Positions 1-12,160 of a DNA stretch of 64,000 bases are shown one piece after another. Source of the stretch: Bombyx mori (lineage: Eukaryota > Arthropoda > Insecta > Lepidoptera > Bombycidae); contig NC_085117.1 of assembly GCF_030269925.1 (NCBI RefSeq), forward strand, positions 13,764,731 to 13,828,730, in the 5' to 3' direction. How positions within the stretch are numbered: the stretch's first letter is position 1; each line of letters begins with the position of its first letter. The position numbers and the translations under genes are program-made. Under the pieces are notes generated by a model. It was given only the letters and a program-made list of their open reading frames with translations. It was not told the DNA's origin and did not search any database.

Positions 1-150
1 AGGTTCGATTTTGCTAGCTACACCTAGCAGGTCGGAAAAACTGCTTTATGAGTGCATTTATTACTGGATCGGAATCGCTATCAGCTGAGAAGATTCGACA
101 AGAAGCTCAATGGGCTGATACGGTTTGAGTTTCACGAGGGTGGATGGCAT
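1..150 (-). repeat. Old Bm1-like SINE remnant
   Basis: Bases about 58-125 align by eye with the central block of the better copy at 2148-2513: both carry a GGATCGGAA motif, then a CTGAGAAGAT-type run, then AATGGGCTG or CAGTGGGCTG. Many substitutions indicate an old copy, and its ends are not clear. The family name Bm1 is from memory. Confidence 0.5.
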
Positions 151-1211
151 GGCATCTGTTAGGGTTCAGACCAGAAGCGTTGAAAAATATTGAATTTGGT
201 CCATCAGGACTTGTCAACCGCAGCTTGCTGCTGTATGTGTCGGATCATGGGTGTATAATATGGCGGTTATAATAATGAGGCTATTTGATATTTGAGCTAT
301 TGCTGTCGCGAAGTGGCATTCCCATGTTAACTTCATATAATTACGGTGGGTTCGAAACCTTGATCGTCTTGAAGATCTACATTTCTCACGTACCACGGTA
401 ATCCGACGGATATCCTACAGAAGCAGAAATTCGAGGGCAAATAAAGTCAATCTGTAGGGAGTCTTATCAGGCAAATGCAACTTTTTTAGGGGGTTCCTGC
501 ATCTGTTACTGATTGAGACTCGGATCGAGCTCACCTTTTTTTCTTTCATTTAAAGTTTTTCTGTGATATTATTGTGAATAGCTTCTATGTGAATCAGTTG
601 ATTTGATAGAATTGGTGTATATCACCATTATAAGTTATAGAAACAAGGGCTGAGTATTTTTCTAATAATTTTTTTTAAGTGAAACTTCTTTATAATCGTT
701 GTGATTTCAAACTCGATGAAACGAAAAAATAAGTCCGTAGTGTTTTTTTAATACAGCGCCATCTATGAGATTTTACGTGCGTATGAAAGATGATTTACAA
801 TTATTTACTAATGACAAAATTTTACATAATATGCTTAGACATTTAGGATAATTGTATTTAAGTTTTTGAAGGTTTCACTTCTACCACGTGTGAATTGCAC
901 ACATGTTTCTTTTTTTTCTATTCATACTTAATTTCATTTTTGTATTATATAACTTTTGACTTGTAACACGTTCTATATTAACAGTAACTAATTCTAATTA
1001 ATTAACATTTGACCAACTGGAAGTAATCGTGCGCAATTTTTTGTAAGGGATAATATAGGTTAGTTTTTTCATTATTGGCGTCTGTGACGTGTAGCGTTCG
1101 TGTACGAGTTATCAGTTCCTTTAAACGAATCACTTAATTTTTCTTACAACTTTTCATTTTACTCGTTTACCGATTTGAATTCCTACAAATGGTCTAATTT
1201 GATTAGTTTTT
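151..1211. other. No recognised gene
   Basis: AT-rich sequence. A 60-codon open frame on the minus strand (214-396) has no recognisable motif. I see no repeat family here that recurs elsewhere in the window. Confidence 0.5.
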
Positions 1212-1547
1212 GGAACGAAGTTCCTTATGGAACGATGCGGAGGGGTACCCTAACCGGGAAAAAACTTCCGTAACGTAAGATTTTTATTAGTAATGCACAC
1301 AGTGTACGTCTTAACTTTGTACAAAATTAATAACGTACAAAAAATAACATATTTTTTTATTATTCATTGACCACGATCTCAGAGCGTTCGTTTGCGCAAT
1401 ACACTAACTCTTATGCAAACAACCGTGAATGAAGTGTACCACAAATCTCCAGTTTTTATTTTCTTTATACCTCGAATAGAACTTAAAATTGATATTTTTA
1501 TAATAAGGAACTTCGTTCCTATCTGGTGTCCCACGACACCACACATC
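1212..1547 (+). mobile_element. Family X inverted-repeat element, copy 1
   Basis: Starts with GGAACGAAGTTCCTTAT and carries the exact reverse complement, ATAAGGAACTTCGTTCC, near the right end. A potential hairpin follows (GGTGTC, loop CCAC, GACACC) and then ACACATC and a T tract. The left flank is a T run. Five more copies in this window share these ends, so the boundaries come from comparison. No transposase is present, so it is non-autonomous. The short open frames inside run across both ends and are not treated as genes. The superfamily is unknown. Confidence 0.75.
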
Positions 1548-2025
1548 TTTTTTTTTAATCAATTTGTAATGTATATTCATATAATAACAATACCGCGTCG
1601 CGTATTCGACGAGCATCAGGAATGATAAATTGACTCGCAGTTCGATTCGATATCGGTCTCATGAATCGTAAATGGAAAAATTGTATTTTCGTCACGCCTG
1701 TACAGCTCGGTGTGCAAGCCACAGCGATAAGTCGGTTTGATTGATGACGCCGATGCGTTCGGTCCTGCTGACCAGCTAGCTAGGCCTGATGGATCTATCA
1801 ATACGAAATCCAGTGAATATCATTTATACACTTCTGGCTTAAAATCAGTAGGTGTTCAATGGTGACTGAGTAAGAAGATTTGAACTCGCGATATAGGTAA
1901 GTACTAAATAAGTTGTCGATGCAAATGCAACGCATAATATTTCGTAGTAATAGTACTTATTGTTTAATTAAACATGGGAATGCATTTTTAAGCTATTGCA
2001 TAGACTTTATCGTGGGCCTTGAGCG
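1548..2025. other. No recognised gene
   Basis: Unassigned sequence between the family X copy and a short RTE tail. Nothing recognisable was seen on either strand. Confidence 0.5.
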
Positions 2026-2075
2026 CGGCTTGAGAGCGGAATCATGAAATTCCGTAAAGAAAAAAACCTTCCATC
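2026..2075 (-). repeat. Short RTE LINE 3' end fragment
   Basis: This stretch shares CGGCTTGAGAG, TGAAATTCCGTAA and GAAAAAAACCTTCCA with 6563-6613, where the same words sit directly downstream of an RTE reverse-transcriptase frame on the minus strand. It is therefore probably a severely truncated copy of the same LINE. Confidence 0.5.
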
Positions 2076-2147
2076 CCTCACTACGCCTACTATGTAGCTC
2101 GCGTTCAATACATTCACACATTGCGCTTGTGTAGTGTTTAAAGTAAG

Positions 2148-2513
2148 TTTTTTTTTTTTTCCCTACCTAAGCTGAGAGCCTTGAGAGGCTATTTCAGCGT
2201 AACCCTAACTTTGTAGGTGAGCTCACGGGGCTCAAACCTGATGACGTTGCTAACACGAACCCTAGCAAGAGCCGTGCTTCGCAGAATCTACCACCGGATC
2301 GGAAACGCGACCCACTGAGAAGATCCGGCGAGAAACTCAGTGGGCTGTGTCTGAGAGTTAATTTACTCGTTGAGCCCTTCGTCGCAAGCGACGGGTTCGA
2401 CGAGGACGGTGACCGGTGCTTGAAGTACCTAGAAGCACCGTTAGTGGATTGGGAGGATCCGAGATGACGTGTTTTGGGCGACGTCGATTGCTTTCCATTC
2501 TGTCCGCAGGATC
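2148..2513 (-). repeat. Bm1-like SINE
   Basis: The element has a T tract at 2148-2160 (the A tail on the minus strand), a CCTACCTAAGCTGAGAG block, GGGGCTCAAACC, and a CCACCGGATCGGAAACG block. The central part recurs at 57429-57620 and, degraded, at 1-150. The last part, about 2360-2513, is not seen in the other copies, so this is the longest copy. The Bm1 name rests on memory of the silkworm family. Confidence 0.7.
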
Positions 2514-5317
2514 GGGAATGCTAAAGTAAGTAGTCTAAACACTGATTTATGTACTATCAAAATATGTGATATAATTTCGTGGGTAACACAACCATAGCGC
2601 GATTCAGCTTTTGCGTCAAGCGCCATATATCGGCGACAAACGGAATTGTAAAATAGAAAATGATATCACATTACAATGCGTTGGGCGTGCCATTTTCTAT
2701 CGCTTAATCGAAGAATTTTATTACTACTCCTACTACTCATTCAGTGATTGGAGTGGCATTAAAAATAAACTAGCTAAACCGTTGATTCTGGGCGAATGAG
2801 AGTTAGAACTAGCATCCAAAGGCGTGTCTCTATCCCATGTAGCGCCCTCTAGTTAGTGCGCGGTCAAAATGAAATACTCACAATGTAGCAGATTCATTGA
2901 AAGTTAGCCCACTGAATTTCTCACCGGATCTTATTTTATTGTTGTTTTAATATTAAATTATTATTGTCGATTTATAATTGCATAAGTTGATAAAAATGCT
3001 ATGCAATAGCTTTACCGCGGCAGTCTCCGAGCGCCACACGTCTTTATTTTTTTAATTTTGTCGCTTAATACATCTGAACCCTACAGCTCATAGGGATAAC
3101 AGGATAATAGGTTTGAGTAAGCACAATGGAAATAAAATTTTGTGGACGTGAGCTGATTGAGGCCCAAATTAATTTCTTTATTATTAATTTTATAAGCAAC
3201 CCACATTTTTGCCAATTTTAATTTAATTTAAAATAATCTTTACGTAATAACGTTACCAAAAATATCAAATATTATTTTATTTATACAAACGTTCCGTACA
3301 AATGCTATACAAATGTCCGAAAATTTCCGGTAATGAATTTTAACGTCAATGCTAATATATTCAGTGCATGAGCCCAATTAATGCAGCGGGGGTGAAATAA
3401 ACTTCGTTAGCTTCAAATTAATGGGCTTGACAATTTTACAGCGGAGCATTGCGAGACTTTAATTTGGCACATTGTCTCCGCGAGGGCCTCGTCTCGTAAA
3501 AAAAGGGTCTTCTACATAAAAAGGCGGAGGTATTTGCTGAGGTCGCTTCAAGAGTTTATCTTTTTAATGTTGGTGGGCTGGTTGAGTTTATGTTCGCGCA
3601 TAATGTGCGTTGCTTTTGTTTATTATGCCCCGAATAAGTTGGGTGTTTGGCGTGAGCAATAACAAAAGTAGAGTAAGTTTATAATTTGGATATTTATTTT
3701 GTTTTTGTCCGTTTTCATTTGGATTCCGCATTCGATTTTTAAAGTGTAGCGCCGGAAGCCGCATTTTTCATCAACGATATCTTAGTTTTCACCGCTATAG
3801 AGGTTTGGAGGTGTTTCGATGTTTCGGTTGTCTATTTGACAATTTCTATAGAATACTGAACATATTTCATGTCTACGCCAAATTTATTTCAGTCCAAGCA
3901 TCTACTTATGGTTGTATCGGTTGGTTATATCGGTGCAAATTACCCTAATATTTATTTCTAAATATTGGTAGTAGTTACGGTGTATAATTTTTACTGGTGT
4001 AATTTTTGTTACCGATGTTATTTTGTTGTAAGATTGGAATAGTCACATCACTTGATAAAGTTTTCCTTCATATGTAACTGCTATACAGGCCGGTTTCGAG
4101 ATAAAGGAGCACAGGATGCACATTCACGAGTAAGTACATAGATGGTGCAGGAGCAAAGAGTATTCTACCGTACCACCATTAATTAAAGGCCAGTGTTGCC
4201 TGTCTTTGTTTTGAACTTCAAATAATTTACGGCAAAGTGTAATTCTTAAATTGCGTTGATATTATATTGCAAATAAAATTTCTCTTCATCAAAGAGGAAA
4301 GTGTAATTAAAATTAAGGTATACTCCGTAATAGGCCTGCACAATACAGTTATGGCGGGTTTATTAGATTCATCCATTTGTTTTCGTCATAAAATCTTCAG
4401 ATTACTACCCCTAGTTTAATTAAAGAACAAACATTAAGGAGCGAAGTGGCTCGTTTACTATCAGACGAGACGACTAAATGACCTCGCAAGGCGGTCGACT
4501 TTTAAACAATTCGGGCGCCGTTTATACGTAGCTATTTTATTTATTGAGGATTACGCTCATTTATATGTCTGTCGTCATAAAGTCCTACATTTTAGGATGG
4601 ACACAAAACGAAAAAATCAAGTCAGTTATCTTTAATTTAGATAAAGAATAGGCGGAGAATTCAAGTACACGCGTCAAGCAAATCGATGAAGCAGTGAATT
4701 TAAAAAAAAAAAAACACTAAAACTGATATTATACAAACATGATAAGTTTACTCAACTTATCGGTTTAAGAATTTATTAATAATAAATAACGATAAATACA
4801 TTATCATTATTTTTTGTTCTAGAAGATTTACCGTAAAAATAAAATATATACATGTAAAATTAAGATTTCTCCTGTGGATTTTTTTTAGAACTTAATCGAA
4901 TAGAGCTTTTTAGTTTACTTAATATTTTGTTCACTTCAATAGCCAAAGTATTAAGTATTCGTTTCATCACATTGTTCGATCATAAATTTGCTTTTAAGGT
5001 TGTATTTCTGGAGCCATTGTTTTATGGATCAAAGCAATTATCGCAGTCGATATACAAAATGGACTATTATTCGATAATGATCTTGAATAATATTAAGGTA
5101 ATGGATACACATTAACATGAAAGTATTGGTATAAAGTTTTGTTGCCTAAATTAAACGCGAGTTCTTTTGTTAAAAATTTCTTACATGTTGTCAATACTAA
5201 ATTATTTAAATAGAATATTAAGTTCTTTCAACTGCTATTCGTAAAATTACCCTAATTTTTTCCATGTTCGTTAAAATAATTAAATACAAAGCGAATAATT
5301 TCCACTTATAAATTTTA
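2514..5317. other. 2.8 kb without a recognised gene
   Basis: AT-rich unassigned DNA. A short fragment at about 2898-2935 (GCCCACTGAATTTCTCACC) matches the Bm1-like SINE. Open frames of 62 codons at 2611-2799 and 4927-5115 have no recognisable domain. Confidence 0.5.
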
Positions 5318-5604
5318 TCTATATATATAAAAATGAATTGCTGTTCGTTAGTCTCGCTAAAACTCGAGACTGGCTGGACCGATTTGGCTAATTTTGGTCT
5401 TGAATCATTTGTAGAAGCCCAGAGGCTTAAAAGGTGGATAAATATGAAAATGTTCGGCATGAAATAAAAATAACAATTTTGTTTTCCCTTTGATGTGTCC
5501 CCCGTCGGACGGATTTCTTTTGTTTGTTTCTAGTTTATTTTATAAAATGTTTAGGGATTTTTATTTATCGATTTAGGCAATACGAAGTCTGCCGGGTCAG
5601 CTAG
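5318..5604 (+). mobile_element. Short non-autonomous Helitron, copy 1
   Basis: Starts with TCTATATATATAAAAATG directly after an A and ends with GTCAGCTAG directly before a T. This is the A|TC...CTAG|T arrangement of Helitrons. A second copy at 26938-27231 has the same ends and the same interior, which supports the 287-bp boundaries. No Rep/helicase is encoded, so any movement would depend on another element. Confidence 0.78.
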
Positions 5605-6544
5605 TTTTATATAGATTTTAAACTATACAAAATCTCATTTAGTTGTTTGTTATGTATTCTAATCAAAAGTAATTTATCTTTAACGGCCTAGTTTAAATTA
5701 TAGCTAGAAATTAGGTTTTTCCATAGCCACGGCTTTTGAAGGATATTAATACATACCTCATTAAATTGTTTATTTATTCTGAAATAAAATAAAGGTTACG
5801 CTTAATTTGAACAAACAAATAATCACGTGGAGAATCTAAGAGTTCATTGACTTTAGATGTAGCGAACAGCGTTATTTCCTTTCATTACGAACGTTTACCC
5901 CTTCGGATGACTAGACGAATATTGGGCTGCCCTAATTACGTGTTAGTTCGTACTTAGGGGTTAAAATTTAATTGTAGCAGGTTTTGTTACGGCAGCCATG
6001 GCGTTTTTTTTTTAAAATACGAATGGTTTTGAAATACTGCCAAACATTAAAATACTTTGAGCCTTGGTTCAGAAATGAGAAATCATTTAATATTTGTTTC
6101 ATGTTATGTAATAGATTTGTAGTGAGCCTGGTACGCTCATGCAAACAACCGCCAATTTGACTTGGTCGGTCCATCGCAAGGGCAACCTTACACGCGGTCT
6201 GGTGCCTTCTACTTTGGCCTGAACGACACAGGCGCTCTATTGAGTCATTCCTCGCCGGGAGATATGTCCGAAAAATGATTTCTCGTGAGGTGCATAACAT
6301 CTGCCCACAGTAATGGTACTGAATGACTATCATGACCGCTCTGACAAGAGTGATATGACATAGGAAAAATTGTAATAGGTAATCTAAATAATAATACGTC
6401 AGGTTTAACCTCATCGAGTGATGTATACATATAAAATTGAGATTACGTCCACCAGACAGGAATGAATTATCTTCAGTAAACACCTAACACGTGTGCGCGA
6501 ACAGTTTTTACGAATGTTAATATCGTGTAATAAAATGAAACCAG
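5605..6544. other. No recognised gene
   Basis: Unassigned sequence. A 171-codon open frame on the minus strand (5968-6483) has no domain I recognise and adjoins the RTE LINE end, so it may be a chance frame or unrecognised 3' sequence. Confidence 0.4.
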
Positions 6545-7070
6545 TAAAATATATTAGATTAGCGGCTTGAGAGTGGAAACGTGAAATTCCGTAACGAAAA
6601 AAACCTTCCACCCTTCTGTTCCTATCTGCAGCTGAGTGCAGAGCATCGTGCACTGTGGTATCCAGGGCTGCACGAATCTGGTCCGTCCAACGGGTCGGGT
6701 TCCTGCCTCTTGGTCGCTTGCCCTCGACCTTTCCAGTGACCATCAATTTCTCTAAGTTGTCACTGTCTTTCCTTGCGATGTGGCCAAAGTATTCAAGAAT
6801 CCTTCGCATGCAAATGGTGGAGAGTCTAGTCCGGATCTTCAACTGAGCTAGGATGGATAAATTGGTACGGCGTGCGGTCCAGGGAATACCCAACATCCTC
6901 CTCCAGCACCACATTTCGAAGGCATCAATCCGATTGCGGTCAGCTTTCTTTATAGTCCATGTCTCTGCTCCGTATATGAATATTGAAAACACTAGTGTGC
7001 GGACTAGGTTGCTCTTGGTGTTCATAGAGATATTTTTGTCCTTCCATATTTTGTCCAGCTGAGACATGGC
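6545..7070 (-). mobile_element. 5'-truncated RTE LINE, reverse-transcriptase C-terminus
   Basis: The minus-strand frame encodes the region after the reverse-transcriptase core of RTE/BovB-type LINEs. It includes IYGAETWTIKKADRNRIDAF, MWCWRRMLGIPWTARRTN, a YFGHIARKDSDNLEKL block and GKVEGKRPRGRNPTRWTD. These words are characteristic of that clade. The endonuclease and the catalytic polymerase motifs are absent, so the copy is heavily 5'-truncated and dead. The open frame continues into a pentamer repeat at 7071-7100 that marks the truncated end. Near-identical words occur at 50492-50700. Confidence 0.85.
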
Positions 7071-7100
7071 ACCGTACCGTACCGTACCGTACCGTACCGT
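7071..7100. repeat. (ACCGT)6 short tandem repeat
   Basis: Six uninterrupted ACCGT units lie exactly at the 5'-truncation edge of the RTE fragment. On the minus strand they are read as alternating VRYGT residues fused in frame to the LINE frame. Confidence 0.9.
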
Positions 7101-7104
7101 TTTG

Positions 7105-7889
7105 GTTTGCTTCGTTGATGGAATGTATTTCGTAATTCTCTGTTTGTGATGGAGACGTAATGTCAATAATCGTTAATATGAGGAAAATGAATTGCAATTT
7201 TTGGTAAATGGTATTTTTTTTTAATAATCATCATAGTCTCTTAAAGGTCGTTTGGTTATATCACATCGTAAACCCCGAAAGCCTGGCGAATGAAAATTCT
7301 AGAGGACGGAATTACAGAGACCATTCAAAACGCCTATATCCGTTGGGGGAACTGTTAATTGTTCAAACGAATGCACCGCTCGGGAGGGGGCTTCACATCC
7401 GATAACTCGTTTAACGTTAGCTGGAATTTTCAGAATAAGGAAATTCGTTTGGCGCATATTTTCGACTCTCTATAACTTACTGACCCAAACCTAACTCAGC
7501 GCCTTTGGGATCGGTACGATAAATTTTGTTGAAAGGGTAATTTAGAAAAAAATATCGAAATGGTCTCGGATGTTCGTATTTGGCATATTTTTTTTTAGAT
7601 GCGAACGTGATAATTTGAATGGCGGGGTATTTGCCATGCGTAAAGTCGACGTTATGGATCTGGGTTTTGAATTCGGCACTTCGAGAATAAGAGACGTTTA
7701 GATTAACGGTCCTTGCGAATATTTAGTACATACATATTTTTATTACGTAAAATGAATAGCTTCTAAAATTACTTTTTAATTTAAACATAGGTTATGTTGA
7801 AAATACAAGTCTGCATCTAAAAACTACATATAACAAAAGCTCGAATTATTGCATAACGGCTCTTCACCCTGGAAACCGTTAAAAATTAA
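7105..7889. other. No recognised gene
   Basis: Unassigned sequence. A 65-codon frame at 7208-7405 has no recognisable motif. Confidence 0.5.
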
Positions 7890-7990
7890 GCGAATTACTG
7901 GTAGGAAGACGTCTTACAACTCATGTCTCGAGGTGGGTGGCGGCATTTATGTTGTAGATGTCTTTGGGCTCCAATTATAAAAAAAAAACA
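7890..7990 (+). repeat. tRNA-headed SINE fragment with internal deletion
   Basis: A CGAATTACTGGTAGGA block joins directly to the SINE tail (CTCGAGGTGGGTGGCGG, TTGTAGATGTC, GGGCTCC) and an A tract. Compared with the full copy at 39834-40266, the middle is missing. Confidence 0.6.
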
Positions 7991-7995
7991 TTAAT

Positions 7996-8125
7996 TTTGC
8001 AAATTTGACTTTTACTAAACGATGTAATTAATTAATTCAACGTGGAAGTCGACGTTTGCTATCGCATATGCGTGCTAAATTTTTTTCAGAAACGGCTTCA
8101 GTCGGAGGATTTGAACTTCAGCTTA
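7996..8125 (-). repeat. tRNA-headed SINE internal fragment, inverted
   Basis: Contains degraded forms of the SINE interior on the minus strand: TTTTGCAAATTTGACTTTTAC and CGTGGAAGTCGACG, then a GGATTTGAACTTC run that matches the B-box area. It faces the fragment at 7890-7990 head to tail. Confidence 0.5.
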
Positions 8126-8168
8126 CTACTTACTTACTTACTTACTACTTACTTACTTGCTTACTACA
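8108..8168. repeat. ACTT-rich simple repeat
   Basis: Irregular tandem run of CTTA and CTTACTA units. It overlaps the end of the degraded SINE and has no coding content. Confidence 0.8.
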
Positions 8169-9730
8169 CTAAGCAAGTTATTAACTCTTTTCTTTTTTAA
8201 TTATGTTTTCTTTAAGCCCACAAACATTTCACAATAGGTAAGCAAGATTGATTCACAGTGATTCTCTTTTAAATGAACCGACCGATTTAGTCATTAAGCA
8301 AAATCTACAGGAGTGGTCCTTTCTCTGTTGTTTTTTCATTATTCATTGACATCAATAGATTCTAATATAAGATACAGCTAATAGGTCTAATCAATTACGC
8401 GATAAGATCTCGCGGCCTCCACACCGCCCTTATGCGGCAGGACGTATGTGTGTCAAATGTGGTCACGACCTCACATATTGATAAGGAGGCGGTGGGTAGC
8501 CCAGTTTCTGTTTATTTTTACTATATTGAGTGACTTTTTATGAGGGACCCAGTCGTTTCACTTTAGTGACACTCAGAATATCGATACGTTCCAAGGGAAA
8601 TGCGTAAACTAAATTATTAGGCCAGTATTCTGATAATAATAAAAATATGGAACTATAAAAACGAGACGTGCTCACTTATTCGTCGAGGTTTAAGGCTTCT
8701 TGGTTATAATAATCGTTATTGAAATTCTGAAGAAAATAAATTTGTACAATGTTTTGTCATAGAACCTGCGTAGTACACATGGGCGCAAACGCCACTATTG
8801 GCAATAATTAGCATGATATATGTATAGTTTAGTTTATTCATATTATTATTTATTTATTATTAGCAAGATGAAACTGTTATTCTACCATATTTAATATTTA
8901 GTAGACACTGTTTTGATGTGAAAATAGAATATCTTTATATTATTGTTTAAAAACACAAATGATTGTATAAATAATAAAATATTAATAAAGCTTAAATAAT
9001 AATAACAAATTATGTTATAATTAACGTTAATAATTTGATTAATTATTATAATTGTTATGCAAATCATGTTGTTGGCGCCTTAGGCTGGATAATAATAATG
9101 TTAGTTTATATTAGTTAAAAGTAATTTATATAAAATAAATTAATGCCAGAGTCATTCTATAATCACTAAAATATGTATTGTGAATATTAAGCTATATTTT
9201 GTGAATTGTTTCGCAGTAATTACATTTGTTTGTATCGAAGAAGTTGTAGTTGCTATAACCAACACAAAATGGATAATTGTGTAAAAACTAAGACGTGGCT
9301 TTTTGTAATAAACAAGTAATATTAATGTTTTATAGAATTGTATTGCATTTTCGTTGCAGATCTTATTGAAAATCATGTCGTAACGCCGACATACATGTAG
9401 TCCTTTCTGTGTCTCAAGAATTCGATGACAGCTGTAGATTTATACAAAAAAATTCGTCAGGCCATCATCGTCAGACATTCGCGTCAGAACGAGATAGAGA
9501 ATAATGAATTCGTTCAACTTATTTCAAACAATGTATAAGAAATTTTGTGGAAAGAAAAAAAATCAAACTTATTACGGCGAATGTTATTAACTTTCACCTT
9601 TATTGCTAAAATTAAAGAAGCTGTTTGACATGGCAACACAGTCGAAACGGACTAGCGGCGCCGACGAGGTGTTGTTATGTGTTCTGAGATCACGTGCACG
9701 ATGCCCGTATGTTCGGAGTACTCGCTAGAT
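8169..9730. other. 1.5 kb without a recognised gene
   Basis: AT-rich sequence. A 74-codon minus-strand frame (9152-9376) has no recognised domain. A few codons near 9700 read VHDARMF, which recalls a Harbinger transposase motif, but there is no supporting context. Confidence 0.45.
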
Positions 9731-11434
9731 CAGCCTTGCGATTCTCTAAAATTCAAACAAGAACTCGCATCTCACTACGAAATTCTCCATCACTTCGCAT
9801 TCGCAATAGAATGACCTTGATTTGGCATTCTGTAAACACTAATCTTAATTACCCTGCCTCGAGCGAAGTGAAGTGACAACGAAGTTTGTTTATAATATAC
9901 TAGGGATAGCCGTATACGCGCAAATGTAAATCGAAGCTTACCGGTTTCAGTTTTTCGTTGTATTTATAAGCATTCTGTAAGAAAATACTATGAATTTAAG
10001 CTTTGGTGTCTAAGCCACATCTAATATATCTAAAAAGAAAATTAAAAGTCATATATTTATGAAATTAATTGTAATTTCTGGATGTACGCTAAGTTCCTTT
10101 GCGTGCACTGGCGAATACCAGAATTAAAAAACAAAATTTTAATTGTTTTCAAAACAATCTCAAGCAGTCGGAAGTTTTTATTTTGCTTTTTCTAGATTTT
10201 TTGTTACTTTGTGAGTGAATTTAACGTTAAATAAAAATTATGAGGTAAGTAAAAGTTAGTTTTGAGGCTATCAATGGTTCATCCATTTGTTTTTTAATCT
10301 AAAATTTCAATATATTACCAACAGACTTAACGAGCGTTCTTCTCATCCGACATTGGTGCAAATAGAGGCATTGATAGACTTTTGGATTAAAAGCTAGCGA
10401 AACAAAAGGTTTAATCGTATCTCAACATGTTCAATAAGATAACAAGGATATTAAAAAATATAGGAACTAAATTCTCTTGTCAGATATGATCCATTCCCGG
10501 AGAGATATTTAGGACATGTTAACATCTATTTATGTATGATAAATCTATCTACTACGTTTTTATTGATATTCTATTTTAACAGGGAATATCAGTAATTTAT
10601 CTGTATCTCAAATTCACTGACAAAAAAAAATTATATTGAATTAAATAAATCAAATCATTAACAATTTAGGTATTGCAAGTTGGATTGATGTTGTTGGAAT
10701 GTTTTTATTGATGCAGAGGTGACTGTATTTATGGTAAAGGGGGTGGCAGGCAGTTCCAGAGTATTGACTAAACTGAAATTATGTAGGCTAAAGGCTGCAT
10801 ACTCTGTTTAAAATAAATGAACAAAATTAAGGCATAACCTATTTTATTATATTTAAGGAACTACAACAGATTGAAAATACTAATCCACATCATCAGAATA
10901 TTGTAAGGAGAATTTATTGCCAACTCGGAAAATGTATCAGTATTGGAACAATCCCAAACATACAGGTATGTATGTTATACCTAATTATCTTAAATAAATA
11001 CCTAAACAAAACTTGCATTTTAAAAATTAATATTTATTGGCTTTTTAGCATTGCATCAAGAAACCTATTTTGCAGTCATCCTCCCCTAACTAAATGCAAG
11101 TGACTTCTACTTATTGTGATGCTACTACTAGTAGCTCCAGCCACAGTAGGTCTCATGTTAGTCAAGAGATTGGGTTGTTAGGTAAGTGTTTATTCAGGTC
11201 AAAGTACCTATTCATTGAACAACCATATTACGAACATTGATTTGTGCATAATGCTGTTACTTGTTAATAAAAACCTTTTCTTGTATGTATTCTAAACATT
11301 GTATTATTTTTTTCAGCACCTCAACACTTGACCTGCTATTTCACCACTTTTCAATGAAAAGCAGAGTGTACTCAAATTACAACAAATTACACAGTACCAG
11401 GATATATAACTTAAACAACCATGGGGGAATAAAT

Positions 11435-11556
11435 AGTCGACAGTCTGCAAGAAGGATGAACTGTTGGTGGAATTAGCATATGCAGCTAGGAATTTTAAAC
11501 CTGTATTTCCACATATTACTGATGCAAATTTCAAAATTATTGTATATAACTATTGA
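11435..11556 (+). other. Possible terminal exon inside the Harbinger copy
   Basis: A plus-strand frame reads TVCKKDELLVELAYAARNF, then KPVFPHITDANF and ends YNY-stop. It has a stop just upstream, so it could only be a spliced 3' exon. The same reading is present in copy 2, which has a 3-base-scale difference near its end. Harbinger elements often encode a second, DNA-binding protein, but I cannot place this one in a family. Confidence 0.3.
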
Positions 11557-11641
11557 ATAAAACTATAATAAAACTATTTTTATAAATCATTAATTTATAT
11601 TTGAAGTTACTTCACACTATAAGTAAGCTAATTAGTAGAAT

Positions 11642-11866
11642 TTAACAAAGTAATTCAACATGACCACCATAATGTAAATGTAATGTAAAATCTGAGATTA
11701 TGGGAACTGGCAGCTCTGCACAATTGCAAATGTTGTGCAAAACACAACACGCAACAGCTATTTTTGCTACCTTATCAGGGTGATAAATTGGCACCCTATG
11801 GATCAGCAAACACCTGAATCTACTCTTTAACAGAACTATTGTTCTTTTCACTGAGTTACGGGCAGT
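11642..11866 (-). pseudogene. Harbinger transposase C-terminal block, copy 1
   Basis: The minus-strand translation gives RNSVKRTIVLLKSRFRCLL, then a YHPDKVAKI run and ACCVLHNIC. This is the conserved C-terminal DDE block of PIF/Harbinger nucleases (HARBI1 type). In that family the position before the first R of this run is normally a catalytic Glu (VER); here it is Lys, in both copies. The block with the second catalytic Asp was not found between this and the upstream piece, where a SINE tail sits. The transposase is probably inactive; the Glu assignment is from family knowledge. Confidence 0.75.
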
Positions 11867-11962
11867 GGAATGAATGGGTGGTGCTACAAAGCTTCAGGAG
11901 TATCTCTCTCCGTATTAGCATTAGCTAGCCATTATTAGCAGGTATTAGCTAGCATAGCATTA

Positions 11963-12160
11963 TCGCCTATTTCTGAAGCAGTAATGCGTTTCGGTTTGAA
12001 GGGTGGCGCAGCCGTTGTAACTATACTGAGACCTTCGAATTTATATCTCAAGGTTGGTGGCGCATTTACGTTGTAGATGCCTATGGGCTCCAGTAACCAC
12101 TTAACACCAGGTGGGCTGTGAGCTCGTCTAACCATTTAGATGGTGAAATGAAAAAAAAAA
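11963..12160 (+). repeat. SINE tail inside Harbinger copy 1
   Basis: The tail half of the tRNA-headed SINE (GCAGTAATGCGTTTCGG to GGTGGGCTGTGAGCTCG and an A tract). The same fragment is at the matching place in copy 2 (17391-17587), so it entered before the two copies separated. Confidence 0.8.

Noticed and set aside
5968..6483. 171-codon open frame on the minus strand
   Set aside because: No recognisable domain, overlaps other frames, and lies next to a LINE end; length alone in AT-rich DNA is not enough.
9694..9876. HDARMF reading as a further Harbinger transposase piece
   Set aside because: Only about seven residues match the family motif, it lies outside the inverted ends of copy 1, and the rest of the frame has no similarity.
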